In this document: positions 27,185 to 36,530 of the stretch, piece after piece
Layout of the letters: every line of letters begins with the position of its first letter
Position numbering within the stretch: the stretch's first letter is position 1
Origin: Dictyobacter kobayashii
GTDB taxonomy: Bacteria > Chloroflexota > Ktedonobacteria > Ktedonobacterales > Ktedonobacteraceae
Direction: 5' to 3'
Length of the DNA stretch: 64,000 nucleotides
NCBI RefSeq assembly: GCF_003967555.1
Contig: NZ_BIFS01000001.1
Location: forward strand, 4,216,001 to 4,280,000
Made by a program: the position numbers and the translations under genes
Notes under the pieces: generated by a model
What the model saw: the letters and a program-made list of their open reading frames with translations, nothing else
Told to the model about the DNA's origin: nothing
The model's database searches: none

Positions 27185-29365
27185 TCACACGATGTGGACG
27201 TACTTGCTTAAGATGCCATCTACCATGAGCCAGAGATTATAGTAATCTTGTTGGTCGTGGGGCGTTAGGCAGGATAGATCATTGCTCGTTTCGATATGAT
27301 AGGTGGTCGTAGTGATCGTAGCAAAAGAGATGGGTTTGAGGCAATAGTGTTCAGGAATCTTAGTTATATCTCCAATGCGTTTGAGGAGTGCCGCGAGCGA
27401 CGCGCTATCAATGGTGTTCTTTGGCAATGGCGTGTCTATGTTTGGCACCCCGTCGCCAGGCAGTGTGGTTAGAAATGCACTCCCATCATTGTTGACGCGC
27501 ATCACCAGTGCAGCGGTGTTGGTTGATGCGGATCGACAAAGGACAGCGACATGGACCGTTGGGCTCAGATCAGAGGCCCGGCAAAGGATGACTAACGGGA
27601 TAATGACTGCCAGGTCGCGCGCGATATTCCAGGCAATAGGGCTCCCAAGCCCTGTGGCAGGATCATAGCCAGGACCGGCCTTATAATACAGATTTGTGCC
27701 GTTGATGATATCATGAAATGCCGGATAAGGTTGAGGAATGCTATAGAGTAGATAGAGATCTGCGTTGACGTTGCCTAAGGTTGGTTTATTGCGATCCGCC
27801 AGGTATTGATTGATATCAGCAGTTACGGAGGCCCAGAGCGATGAGGCGATATGTGTTCCACCCATGATAAGCCAGCCTGAGCATCCAGCGGAAGTGATGC
27901 TACAGTAAATGAGATCGCCGGTAGCAGGATTAGCATTGGCTGAGACGTCTGGGACCAGGCGATGTGTGCTTGAGAGATAGGGACCGGTCTGGTAGATCGG
28001 GCGATTGAAATAGGTGCTGATCCCACCACCACTGCCACTACCATGTACATTTGTACCTGGTATGGGAGTAGGATCGCTCCACGCCGCTTCACTACTATAG
28101 ATGCCGTTTATTCCTGTATGCAGTGATGTTCCTCCAACACCAATCGCATACGAATTATTAGCTGGTGCATAAACGTTCAGGTTGTTATCTCCGCATCCAT
28201 ATGCGCCTGAGTCGCCGCTGGCGACGAAAACAGCGTGGCCTTGTGCTTCACTCTGTTTGAGGATGTTATTAAGACCATTGAGTATTCCCTTGCCAAAGGC
28301 AGCTTCACAATCTCCCCAGCCACTGTTGATGATCTTTTCCCCATCGTCACTGATGACCTGATTGAGCGTATTATAGAACCCAGGTGTAGAATCCTCTCCA
28401 ATATAGACCTTCTGAGTAGCCTGGGGCGCCAGTGCAGTAATAACTTCCATGTCTGTTTCTACTTCAAGGGTATGTGGCCCAGGAGTATTGGTCGCCCCAT
28501 CCACCAGAATATTAGAGTACGTGCCTGCACCAAGCTTATACGTGTTGCGAAATGTGTTAATATCGGATGCATTATAGCCATTCGGCTCAATGAGTGCGAT
28601 TGTTTGTCCAGTGCCATTCGCCCCACTGGTGATTAAAGGACTTACCCCATATGCGTTACGCAGGTCAGCGGGTGTATAACCCGTGGTCAAGGTTACCTGC
28701 CTGCTATGTGCAGTCTTGAAGGAGGATGTGTGTGTGCCAGGATTTTGAGATTGATAAAAGTTCTCAACGTTGTCCAGTCCTACAATGCATTGTATGTTCG
28801 AAGCTATTGGGTCCGCTACAGTTGGATCTGTTGATGGGGCATAGACAAGATTACCTCTGACGTGGTAGTAGTTGAGCGTAATGGCAAAGGCTTTGTCGAC
28901 CGTCGCAACTGTCGCAGACACATTAATAAACAGATTATTTGGGGCCACAGATACGATGTGTAGCCCGCGGGCTTGTAAATAGCTCGAGACCTTAGTGATA
29001 GTATCCTGAGTTGGGGAGAATTCATTCTCAAATACTTGAGGGGAGAGATAGTGATGGTATTGTGGTGCCGCTAGACGCTCCTGCGCGACCAGCAATCCAT
29101 CTAATGACTGCTGATTGCGCAGCTTTAAAAAAACCTCGAGGTGATTAAGCAGCATCGTGGCTGCTGGTTTGCCTACAGGTGTGAGGTTTTGAAGCAAAGG
29201 AGCAACATGACCGGGTATTTTTGCATAGTGGTGTTGCAACCTCGTTTGCGCGGCAAAGGTTGATGAAACGTTTGTCAACAGGTTGGCTGTTAGCGGCACA
29301 AACAGGAGCGTGATGATCAGCAACGTGGAGCACATAAATCTGTGTCTGTGTAAATCCTTTTTCAA
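27185..29365 (-). CDS. S53 family peptidase homologue, copy D, nucleophile Ser replaced (probable pseudo-peptidase)
   Basis: A 726-residue secreted protein with a signal peptide (residues about 10-38), activation domain (IPGHVAPLL, HHYLSPQVFENEFSP) and full-length S53 domain. Glu and Asp (LEVETDME) and the oxyanion Asp (VASGDSGAYGC) are kept. The nucleophile motif, normally GGTSxAAP, reads GGTHIASS: Ser is His, and the Pro is Ser. Without the nucleophile it should not cleave peptides, although it could bind them. The C-terminal 150 residues, after a long beta-rich stretch (VILCRASDLSPTVHVAVLCR), are unlike those of copies B, C and E and match nothing I know. AAGGCAACCTCCCT context: GGGAGG lies 7 bases before the ATG. 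Probably first gene of the D-C-B group. Confidence 0.85.
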   Translation of the reverse strand: MKKDLHRHRFMCSTLLIITLLFVPLTANLLTNVSSTFAAQTRLQHHYAKIPGHVAPLLQNLTPVGKPAATMLLNHLEVFLKLRNQQSLDGLLVAQERLAAPQYHHYLSPQVFENEFSPTQDTITKVSSYLQARGLHIVSVAPNNLFINVSATVATVDKAFAITLNYYHVRGNLVYAPSTDPTVADPIASNIQCIVGLDNVENFYQSQNPGTHTSSFKTAHSRQVTLTTGYTPADLRNAYGVSPLITSGANGTGQTIALIEPNGYNASDINTFRNTYKLGAGTYSNILVDGATNTPGPHTLEVETDMEVITALAPQATQKVYIGEDSTPGFYNTLNQVISDDGEKIINSGWGDCEAAFGKGILNGLNNILKQSEAQGHAVFVASGDSGAYGCGDNNLNVYAPANNSYAIGVGGTSLHTGINGIYSSEAAWSDPTPIPGTNVHGSGSGGGISTYFNRPIYQTGPYLSSTHRLVPDVSANANPATGDLIYCSITSAGCSGWLIMGGTHIASSLWASVTADINQYLADRNKPTLGNVNADLYLLYSIPQPYPAFHDIINGTNLYYKAGPGYDPATGLGSPIAWNIARDLAVIIPLVILCRASDLSPTVHVAVLCRSASTNTAALVMRVNNDGSAFLTTLPGDGVPNIDTPLPKNTIDSASLAALLKRIGDITKIPEHYCLKPISFATITTTTYHIETSNDLSCLTPHDQQDYYNLWLMVDGILSKYVHIV

Positions 29366-29907
29366 GGCAACCTCCCTAGAAGAGCAAAGGCACGAGAAGC
29401 ATTATTGGTTCATCATCCATGCTTCTCTGAGCTTCAATGCAGTAATTATGGTACTCAATCTTATGCATTGTGTTCTATAAAATCTGGCTATCTGGAACGA
29501 TATATACATACTTGCTAGCGGGAATACAGGCAATTATCTTTTAGCCCAAGATAACCCTTTTTGCAATTAATGCTCTATAATTTAAATTATACTTGTCCGC
29601 GATAATTTATTGTTTTAACTTTAAAAATAAATTGATATTTAGTTACATGTAAAATATTTTGATTACAAAATATAGTGAATAATTATCCTGAAAAGTAGAA
29701 AGATTACCATAAATTTTTTTGATAACGTGTCAGACTCCCATTAGCATGGGAAGCATATCTCTCCTGTGCGGGCGTGCGCTGGCGCGCCTGAGTTTTATGT
29801 GATTCGCAGAAAATGAATATATATGATTTTTTGTATTAAAAAATGTTGGATATTTATTATCATGTAATAAGGATTATTTTGTTATTGCACGTATCTGGAG
29901 GTAACAA
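29366..29907. other. AT-rich intergenic region with family 2 box
   Basis: About 540 bases between the divergent sedolisin genes D and E, very AT-rich (29560-29720, 29800-29880). It must hold both promoters. The family 2 repeat box (GGGCGTGCGCTGGCGCGCC, from 29770) occurs here without a following perfect hairpin. No coding region seen. Confidence 0.5.
29764..29796. repeat. palindromic repeat, family 2, copy B (box only)
   Basis: Shares GCGTGCGCTGGCGCGCC with copies near 18.62 and 56.06 kb, preceded by CTCCTGTGCGG as in copy C. Unlike the other two copies, no long stem follows. Confidence 0.6.
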
Positions 29908-32213
29908 TTGAAAAGAGTTTTACACTTGGTGTGGCATCTGTGTTTCACTATGATCGCTATTGTCTTACTACCGGCAGTGATGATAGTGGGAATGTTCAAC
30001 CATGTTTCGCCAACGTTGGCGGCGCCACTGAGAATCCACGCGCAGTATGATAGGATTCCAGGTCATGTTATTCCGGTGTTCAATAAGCGCACACCTATTG
30101 GGCCCAAGGTTACAAGTTCGATTCTTAATCTCTCGATTAGCCTGGTGCCGCGTAACAAACAGCTATTGGATACCATGATGGCTGATCAGAATAATCCACT
30201 TTCTCCTCGCTATCACCACTACCTGACACCACAAGAGTTCAAAGCGCAATTTGGACCGACCCAGCAGACGGTTGCTAATGTCACAGATTATCTGCGTCGC
30301 AATGGGTTCCACGTCATCTCTATCGCACCCAACAATATGCTGCTTAAGGTTTCCGCGACGGTTGGTACCATAGAGAATACCTTTCAAATTGTGATATACA
30401 ACTATGTTGTCAATACCCACATTGTTTATGCCCCATCTACTAACCCGGCGGTACCTGCGGTGCTCTCGCCGGCGATCCAGTTTATCGCTGGCCTGGATAA
30501 TGTGGTGGTATATCAACCGAGAATCATGCAGCAGAGGGCATCTCGTCATATGGGTCCCAATGGGGGTATACCGCTGGTGAACTACGTACCGCGTATGGGG
30601 TGAGACCTTTAATCGCTAGCGGTGCGGATGGTAGCGGGCAAACGGTGGCGCTCTTTGAATTAGACGGTTATATTGCATCCGATATTGACACGTTCCGCAG
30701 CACGAATAAGCTTGGTACGGGAAAGTATACCAACGTCCTGGTGGATGGGGCAAGCAATAACGCAAGTGCTTCGGCCATTGAAGTTGAGCTGGATATGGAA
30801 GTGGTCTCTGCCATCGCGCCCGGAGCCGCCCAGAAGGTTTATATCGGCCCTAACTCCACCACTGGTGTCAATGATACCTATAATCAGATCGTTGCAGATG
30901 ATACAGCGAAAGTTATCAGTACCAGTTGGGGTATCTGCGAAACTGCCTCTGGTAATGCTGAATTGGCTGCCCTCGACAACATCTTTAAGCAGGGCGCTGT
31001 GCAAGGACAATCTTTCTTTGCGGCCAGCGGTGATTCAGGAGCCTATGATTGCAATGATAGCAATCTCGCCGTTGACTCGCCGGCCGATGATCCCTATGTG
31101 GTTGGCGTGGGTGGCACCAATCTACAGCTTGGCATCAATAGCGTCTATAGCAGCGAAAGTGCCTGGGCCGATATCAGCAGTGTCCAGCTTAGCGCCAACG
31201 GTGCTGGCGGCGGCGGAGGTCTCAGCAGCTACTTCAGCCGCCCGAGTTACCAGAGCGGTCCTAACCTGACGAACGCTCATCGTATGGTCCCGGATGTCTC
31301 GGCCGATGCTGATCCCGCTTCGGGCTATGCGATCTATTGTACTGCTTCCACTGCGTATTGCAATGGTTGGGAGGCCGTGGGAGGAACAAGTGCCGCAGCG
31401 CCACTGTGGGCGGCTATCGCTATTGATCTCAATCAATATCTGACAGTGCAAAAAAGGCCCACGCTGGGCAACGCCAACGCAATGCTCTACAAGCTCTATA
31501 ACACGACGCAACCCAATCCTGCTTATCATGACGTCACAAAGGGCACGAATCTGTATTACCAGGCCGGTCCTGGTTATGATCTGGCCACTGGCATTGGAAC
31601 ACCGAATGTCTGGAACATAGCACGCGATCTGGCCAGTCTACCTGGCATCCCCACACCAACGAGTACACCAACGCCCAGGCCAACAATTACGTTAACGCCG
31701 ATACCAACCATCACACCGACTCCTGTTAGTACCAGTATTCAATTGTTGAGTAACACGGGCTTTGAAGGAGGAGATACGGCATGGTGGCAATATGCTGCCA
31801 GTGGAGTCGGGCTCATTGATAAGACGAAGCCACATACTGGCCTTTATAGTGCGCACCTTTGCAGCTATAGTGGCTGTAATGATTCATTGTTTCAAATAGT
31901 GACGATACCAGTCTCAAGCAGTCGTATCACACTGAGTTACTGGCTCTATCAAGCGGTGCCCCAGACCTGTACCAGCACCTTCTCAGTTTCCTTGCGCACC
32001 GTTAGCAATTCAGTCATCAAGCTCCTCTCGGGGCCGTGCAACCCAAATGCTCAGGGCTGGAACAACCTTACATTTGATCTCACATCTATACTTGGTAGCT
32101 ATAAAGGTCAGCCAATCATCATAAGCTTCGACACCAAAGGACCCGGTGGACAAAGTGCGGCGTTCTTCATTGACGATGTTGCGCTCAACACTATTACCCA
32201 GCCAACTCACTAA
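29908..32213 (+). CDS. secreted S53 family peptidase, copy E, with one C-terminal module, frameshifted
   Basis: TTG start at 29908, 6 bases after GGAGG. The signal peptide and activation domain (IPGHVIPVF, HHYLTPQEFKAQFGP) are in the first frame. The catalytic domain is in a second frame: the G5 run at 30562-30566 needs one more G to read GGYTAGELRTAYGV and join to PLIASGADGSGQ. The joined protein is about 768 residues. Catalytic residues are all present: IEVELDME, AASGDSGAYDC, GGTSAAAPLWAA. A Thr/Pro linker (residues about 585-610) leads to one copy of the Cys-containing module seen in B and C (SNTGFEGG, CSYSGC, SYWLYQ). Its stop overlaps the stop of the convergent beta-propeller gene. Confidence 0.88.
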
Positions 32214-33184
32214 GGAAGCGGTGTGTATTTAACGATCACATTGGCCGAGTCATCTGACACATAGATCTGGCCAGCGCTATCGCTGAGAATTCCCTGGGGT
32301 TCAATGTAGCGCTGGCTATCCAGAATCTCTTGATGTCCGCTGACGGGATTAAAGCGGATAAATGCATGTACTGTTTGCGCGAGATCCACAACTAACAGGT
32401 TACCATAGCCATCGGGTATCACATCATCCGGCATTCCGAAGCCGCCAATCCGTGTTACCGTGTCTGTGGGAGTGATCTTCCAGAGTGCGCCCCCACACTC
32501 ATCGGCGACAAAGATATTGCCATTGCTGTCCACGCTTGCACCTACTGGTCGTGTAATGCCAGTTGCCAGCAAGCGCAACGTCTGGCCATCCAGGCTCATA
32601 CGGTAGACATTGCCGATGGGGCTGTCAGGTACGATAAGTGTATTTGTGCCGGGATCAAGGGCGATACCATCGATGCCATGCTTGCAGGTAGCCGTACTGT
32701 GGTATCCAGGGAGGGCGCGGACGACCGTGGCTGTGGAGGCGCCTGGTGCCAGTTTCATGATGCGGTTGGCGTTCTGCTCGCCAAACAGAATGGTATCATC
32801 GGCCAGCACAACCAGCCCTTCGGGTCCTGCGGGATCGCGTAGCAGGACCGTCACTGAGCCATCGCTATTGACGCGATTGATGGTTCCGCTGGTGTCGTCG
32901 CTGAAGAGCAGTCGACCCTGCCCGTCCAGAGCCAGGTCGTCCGGATGCCCATGTCCCTGCAGGATAACTTGTGCCGTATAGCTGGCTGGCGCGATACGTG
33001 CCAGTGGTGTAGGCGTGGGGCTCGGTTTCGGCGCTGGGCTCGTCGTCGCCGTCGGAGCCGCGCTGCTATGGGATGGTCCTGTGGAGGGTGCCGAAGAAGT
33101 ACACGCGGCCAGCAGGAGCAACAGGCTACACAGGAACGCGCTAATGATAAGTCTGGGCGACCCTTGATGTGGATGGCGTGACAT
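32210..33184 (-). CDS. SMP-30/NHL-type beta-propeller lipoprotein
   Basis: A 324-residue exported lipoprotein. A signal peptide ends in LLLLLAAC (lipidated Cys near 28), followed by a Ser/Pro/Thr linker. The rest is a six-bladed-type beta propeller made of repeats such as HPDDLALDGQGRLLFSDDTSG, GIDGIALDPGTNTLIVPD and VGASVDSNGNIFVADECGG. This resembles SMP-30/gluconolactonase and Vgb-like lyases. Enzymatic function cannot be assigned; it may bind a ligand at the cell surface. Start chosen at 33184 (AAGGA 8 bases upstream); 33202 is also possible, with GAGG. The stop codons of this gene and sedolisin E overlap (32210-32213), with no room for a terminator. Confidence 0.78.
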   Translation of the reverse strand: MSRHPHQGSPRLIISAFLCSLLLLLAACTSSAPSTGPSHSSAAPTATTSPAPKPSPTPTPLARIAPASYTAQVILQGHGHPDDLALDGQGRLLFSDDTSGTINRVNSDGSVTVLLRDPAGPEGLVVLADDTILFGEQNANRIMKLAPGASTATVVRALPGYHSTATCKHGIDGIALDPGTNTLIVPDSPIGNVYRMSLDGQTLRLLATGITRPVGASVDSNGNIFVADECGGALWKITPTDTVTRIGGFGMPDDVIPDGYGNLLVVDLAQTVHAFIRFNPVSGHQEILDSQRYIEPQGILSDSAGQIYVSDDSANVIVKYTPLP

Positions 33185-33260
33185 GGCGAGCTTCCTTTTC
33201 ATATATACATACCTCGTACAAGAGCTCTCTTTTATCGATGTGATAGAAATAAGGGAGGTG

Positions 33261-33308
33261 ATAAAAAACACTCCTGTCTACTAAAGCGGGGGTATTTATA
33301 GACAGGAG
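33261..33308 (-). terminator. rho-independent terminator
   Basis: A 10-bp stem (33271-33280 with 33299-33308); on the minus strand it is followed by TGTTTTTTAT. It ends the transcript of the small gene at 33402-33626. Confidence 0.75.
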
Positions 33309-33401
33309 CAAATTGTATATTGTGGCAGCGCTATTAATAATATAAAGGGACTACTCATCTGCTGTGACAAGCGATCTTTTTACCAGCGGCGTCGAGGCCA
33401 G

Positions 33402-33626
33402 TTATAAATCATGTCTGCGGCGCACAGCCTGCAGGTAGACGCGTGTATCTTTACCCAGAGTCTGGGTTGGAGTCACATCGGTTACTTCACGGATATCATA
33501 GATCCCTGAGCGATTTTCTACCATTTGTTTACCGCGGAACGGGACTAGCACGCCTTTGATCTCACCATCCCTGGTTTTTGCTTTTACAAATTTGCCTAAA
33601 TCTGCTTTTACTTTTTTCTTAAACAT
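33402..33626 (-). CDS. small basic protein of unknown function
   Basis: A 74-residue basic protein beginning MFKKKVKADLGKFVKAKTRD. Its predicted strands (GEIKGVLVPFRG, DIREVTDV, RVYLQAV) suggest a small beta-barrel, perhaps SH3- or OB-like, with possible nucleic-acid binding; this is inference from charge and pattern only. I prefer the ATG at 33626 (GAGGTGAGG upstream) to the in-frame GTG at 33635. It has its own terminator at 33261-33308. Family not recognised. Confidence 0.6.
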   Translation of the reverse strand: MFKKKVKADLGKFVKAKTRDGEIKGVLVPFRGKQMVENRSGIYDIREVTDVTPTQTLGKDTRVYLQAVRRRHDL

Positions 33627-33849
33627 ATTCCTCACCTCACATCATTCTTTGCATACAGAAATGCGACCTAATAGTGTCGCTTATTATTCATCTCAATTAC
33701 ATGATATAACAGTTTTTATAAAAGAAACAAGTTCATCAACAATGGTACGGGGGAGTTAACATGAGGCAATCCCCTGTTAACCAGAGTAGATGCCTCATAT
33801 TTAGTATGATCGTTTGGAAACAGGTGGGCAGCAGGTCAGGACATAGGTC

Positions 33850-34074
33850 CTAATCCTCTACCTGTACTTTTTGGGTGGCGCTACTGCCATCAGCGAAATC
33901 GACCACAAACTCGATTTCGCTGGGTGCATCGGGATCATCAGGGATAATCTCGATATTTTCGACCGTCTCCAGTGGTCGCTGCATTTCTTCGGTGATCCAA
34001 CTGACTAAAAATTGTACAATAGGATTCTCTTTGTTTTTGTCTAACCATTGCTGGGTCTGTGATTGTTCACTCAT
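33850..34074 (-). CDS. small acidic protein of unknown function
   Basis: A 74-residue acidic protein beginning MSEQSQTQQWLDKNKENPIV. Its first half is helical; the second has two strands (IEFVVDFADG, ATQKVQVED). The start at 34074 follows AAGGG by 10 bases; the open frame extends to 34143 but without support. No signal peptide or known motif. Single gene between two others on the same strand. Family not recognised. Confidence 0.5.
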   Translation of the reverse strand: MSEQSQTQQWLDKNKENPIVQFLVSWITEEMQRPLETVENIEIIPDDPDAPSEIEFVVDFADGSSATQKVQVED

Positions 34075-34187
34075 TGTCTTCATTCCCTTCATCGTATCTG
34101 TCAATATAGCAAAAGCACACCATCGCTGGCAGATCAAATGCAAATGAGGGTGTGCTTTATCCAGGATTGCTATTGTGACTATGTTAT

Positions 34188-34904
34188 TTAATCGTGTGGT
34201 GCAAAGCCCAGGACCTCTTTTGCATGCTCCAGATCAAAGAAGCGATTCTGATTGTCCGAGACTCCGTAGAAAATGTCAAACCGAACTTTGTCGGCTTCAA
34301 TACTTTTCTGGACCATCTGGGCAAAGTCTTCGTGGCTCATCCACATGGCGGGACTGGGTTTGGTCGGATCGCCTTTGGGTTCGTTATCTGGATTGATCCA
34401 GCCAATGCGAATACAGATAACGCGCAGACCTTGATGATCGGCATAGTAGGCCCCCATCGCCTCACCAAAGACTTTGCTGACCCCATAATAGCTATCTGGA
34501 CGCATCAGAATCAAATGGTTCAGCAACTCGCGCTGGCCGGCCGCCGCTTTGTTTACATATTCATCTTCATAGCTACCAACAGCGTGATTTGAACTGGCAA
34601 AGATTACTTGCTGTACCCCGGCCCGCTTTGCCGCCTCAAACACAGTATAGGTTCCAATTATATTATTGTGGAGGATCTCTTCCCAGGGGGTATCGACTGC
34701 AGGGCTGGCCGCCAGGTGAACCACACTATCCACCCCCTGGCAAGCTTGTACCATTTTATCCATTGCGGTGATATCGGTCTGGATCGTTGTCTCGCCTTCG
34801 ATTGGCTCGGCTGTAATTAACTTCAATCGATAAATTTCCTTCAGTGCCTCGCGTAGGCGCGATCCAATTAAACCATCTGCACCGGTAATTAAGACTGTTT
34901 TCAT
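34188..34904 (-). CDS. NAD-dependent epimerase/dehydratase family, uronate-dehydrogenase-like
   Basis: A 238-residue extended SDR. The NAD motif is TGADGLIG (residues 7-14). The SSNHAVG segment and YYGVSKVFGEA (YxxxK) match uronate dehydrogenases, which oxidise D-glucuronate or D-galacturonate to aldaric acid lactones with NAD. Those enzymes are about 265 residues, so this one is slightly short. Start chosen at the ATG at 34904 after GGAGAGAT. The open frame extends to 35081 with no site. It may give the cell an oxidative route for the same sugars as the uxaC/uxaE operon at 13-17 kb. A sugar-nucleotide epimerase is a less likely alternative. Confidence 0.7.
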   Translation of the reverse strand: MKTVLITGADGLIGSRLREALKEIYRLKLITAEPIEGETTIQTDITAMDKMVQACQGVDSVVHLAASPAVDTPWEEILHNNIIGTYTVFEAAKRAGVQQVIFASSNHAVGSYEDEYVNKAAAGQRELLNHLILMRPDSYYGVSKVFGEAMGAYYADHQGLRVICIRIGWINPDNEPKGDPTKPSPAMWMSHEDFAQMVQKSIEADKVRFDIFYGVSDNQNRFFDLEHAKEVLGFAPHD

Positions 34905-35090
34905 TATCTCTCCCTTCCTCCTGCAAAATGTAACTATATGGCTCTCCGCCATAATTACTGCACGGCTTGTTTTACACTTTCGCTTCATCTCAGCGAAGGG
35001 GGTGTGAATAGCAGTAGAAGGGATGAGGTATAATAGAAAAAAATTACTTATAAACAGCAATATTCCAATGTATGGAGGCAAGATAGCGCC

Positions 35091-35942
35091 TTGGAAACTG
35101 ACACAACGACATCCTTTATTGTAGCAACAAGTGTGGCCGACATACGCCGGGACCCTGATCCAGCGTCAGAACTTGTTACCCAGGCCTTAATGAATGTACC
35201 TGCTATTGTCGGTGAGGTTGCTGGTGAATGGACCCAGATCCAACTTCCAGATTATAGCGGTTGGATTCGTACCAGCGAACTGGAATTGCCAATTGTGCGC
35301 GGCGTCTGTGATGGGGATGAGGGGACCTGCGGGGTCGCCCTCCCATATTCGGTAGTCGTGACGGTACCCGAAGCTCCTGTCTATGTGGATGCGGAGGGTG
35401 ATGAGAAGCTGACGGATCTGTATCTTTCGACTGTTTTGCCGTATATCAATCTCACCCATCCACAGCGTATCCGTATAGCGCTTCCTGGTGAAGCCGAGGG
35501 TTGGATTTCACGCGAGATGGTGGATCTGCGCAGTAATAGCGAACTCTATCCACTGCAGGATATCGCTGTGGTTACCAATTATGCGAAGGCCTTTCTCGGC
35601 GTTCCCTATCTCTGGGGAGGTAATAGCTGGCGTGGTATTGACTGTAGCGGTTTTGTTCAACTCTGCTATCGGATGGGTGGCAACATCATTCCTCGTGATG
35701 CTGATCAACAACATGACTTTCTGGCGCACTCTATTGACCGCCAGCATATGCAGGCCGGGGACCTGATCTTCTTTGGCACCAAAAGTATTACCCATGTTGG
35801 CCTGGCCCTTAACGCGCACGAATTTATTCACGCCGAAGGTCAGGATTTCCACCGCGTCATCATCCATAGTTTTGATCCCCACCATCCTGACTACCATGCC
35901 CGCCTGGACTCTATTGTCTGGGGTATCAAACGTGTCCGATAA
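35091..35942 (+). CDS. NlpC/P60 (C40) cysteine peptidase with SH3-like domains
   Basis: A 283-residue peptidoglycan-peptide hydrolase. Two SH3b-like regions (about 8-65 and 85-145) precede the NlpC/P60 domain. The catalytic Cys is C185 in RGIDCSGFVQ, the His H235 in ITHVGLAL, and a further polar residue follows in FIHAEG. The layout resembles Bacillus YkfC, a gamma-D-glutamyl-L-amino acid endopeptidase of wall-peptide recycling. There is no signal peptide, which also fits a cytosolic recycling enzyme. The TTG start at 35091 lies about 11 bases after GGAGG (35074-35078). Divergent from the uronate-dehydrogenase-like gene. Confidence 0.8.
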   Translation: METDTTTSFIVATSVADIRRDPDPASELVTQALMNVPAIVGEVAGEWTQIQLPDYSGWIRTSELELPIVRGVCDGDEGTCGVALPYSVVVTVPEAPVYVDAEGDEKLTDLYLSTVLPYINLTHPQRIRIALPGEAEGWISREMVDLRSNSELYPLQDIAVVTNYAKAFLGVPYLWGGNSWRGIDCSGFVQLCYRMGGNIIPRDADQQHDFLAHSIDRQHMQAGDLIFFGTKSITHVGLALNAHEFIHAEGQDFHRVIIHSFDPHHPDYHARLDSIVWGIKRVR

Positions 35943-36057
35943 ATATACTTTTTTCTGATAAAGACCGTTTTTGTCGCCTGTGACCTGGCTGTATGATATG
36001 ATGGGTCAATACCTGTAAACTCAGCAGGCTATATCTCACGCATAAGGAGATACTCTT

Positions 36058-36450
36058 TTGCGTCTACCCATATTTATTGGCCAGCACACCGAGGCAGCGT
36101 CGCTACGAGAAAAAATTATTGCGCAGCGCATCTATCCAACAGAAGCGCTGCGCAAAATTGTGCGTCGTATCGATACACCGACCACAAGAATTACCATTCC
36201 TACCGAAGATCAACGGCATTTTATACTGACGGGGTTTACGCTGAGTTGTGTGAGTATCCCGGCAGCCTTCTTGCCTATTTGTGGTATGTCTATTGCTATC
36301 ACTGGCCTCTTCATAGGATTTTATGGTCGTCAAGCCACGCTGCTCAAAAGCTTCTCTACCTGGTCCATCGTCTTATCTGCTGTTGGCTTATTACTCTCAT
36401 GTATCAATACTATTGTTGTTATCAGTATTTATATAAAAACGTATATGTGA
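36058..36450 (+). CDS. small membrane protein with two transmembrane segments
   Basis: A 130-residue protein from a TTG start, 8 bases after AAGGAG. The first 55 residues are polar and basic. Two hydrophobic hairpins follow (FILTGFTLSCVSIPAAFLPI through ITGLFIGFYG, and WSIVLSAVGLLLSCINTIVV), so it probably has three to four short membrane passes. This matches DUF4190-like membrane proteins in general shape, but I would not assign it. No operon partner. Confidence 0.55.
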   Translation: MRLPIFIGQHTEAASLREKIIAQRIYPTEALRKIVRRIDTPTTRITIPTEDQRHFILTGFTLSCVSIPAAFLPICGMSIAITGLFIGFYGRQATLLKSFSTWSIVLSAVGLLLSCINTIVVISIYIKTYM

Positions 36451-36530
36451 CAATAGCACCGTGCATAGAAAGTTTGCCTCAATAGAGGATTATCTGCAGA
36501 TGTTAGCTCATTTGTGCTATTCCTGGCCTG

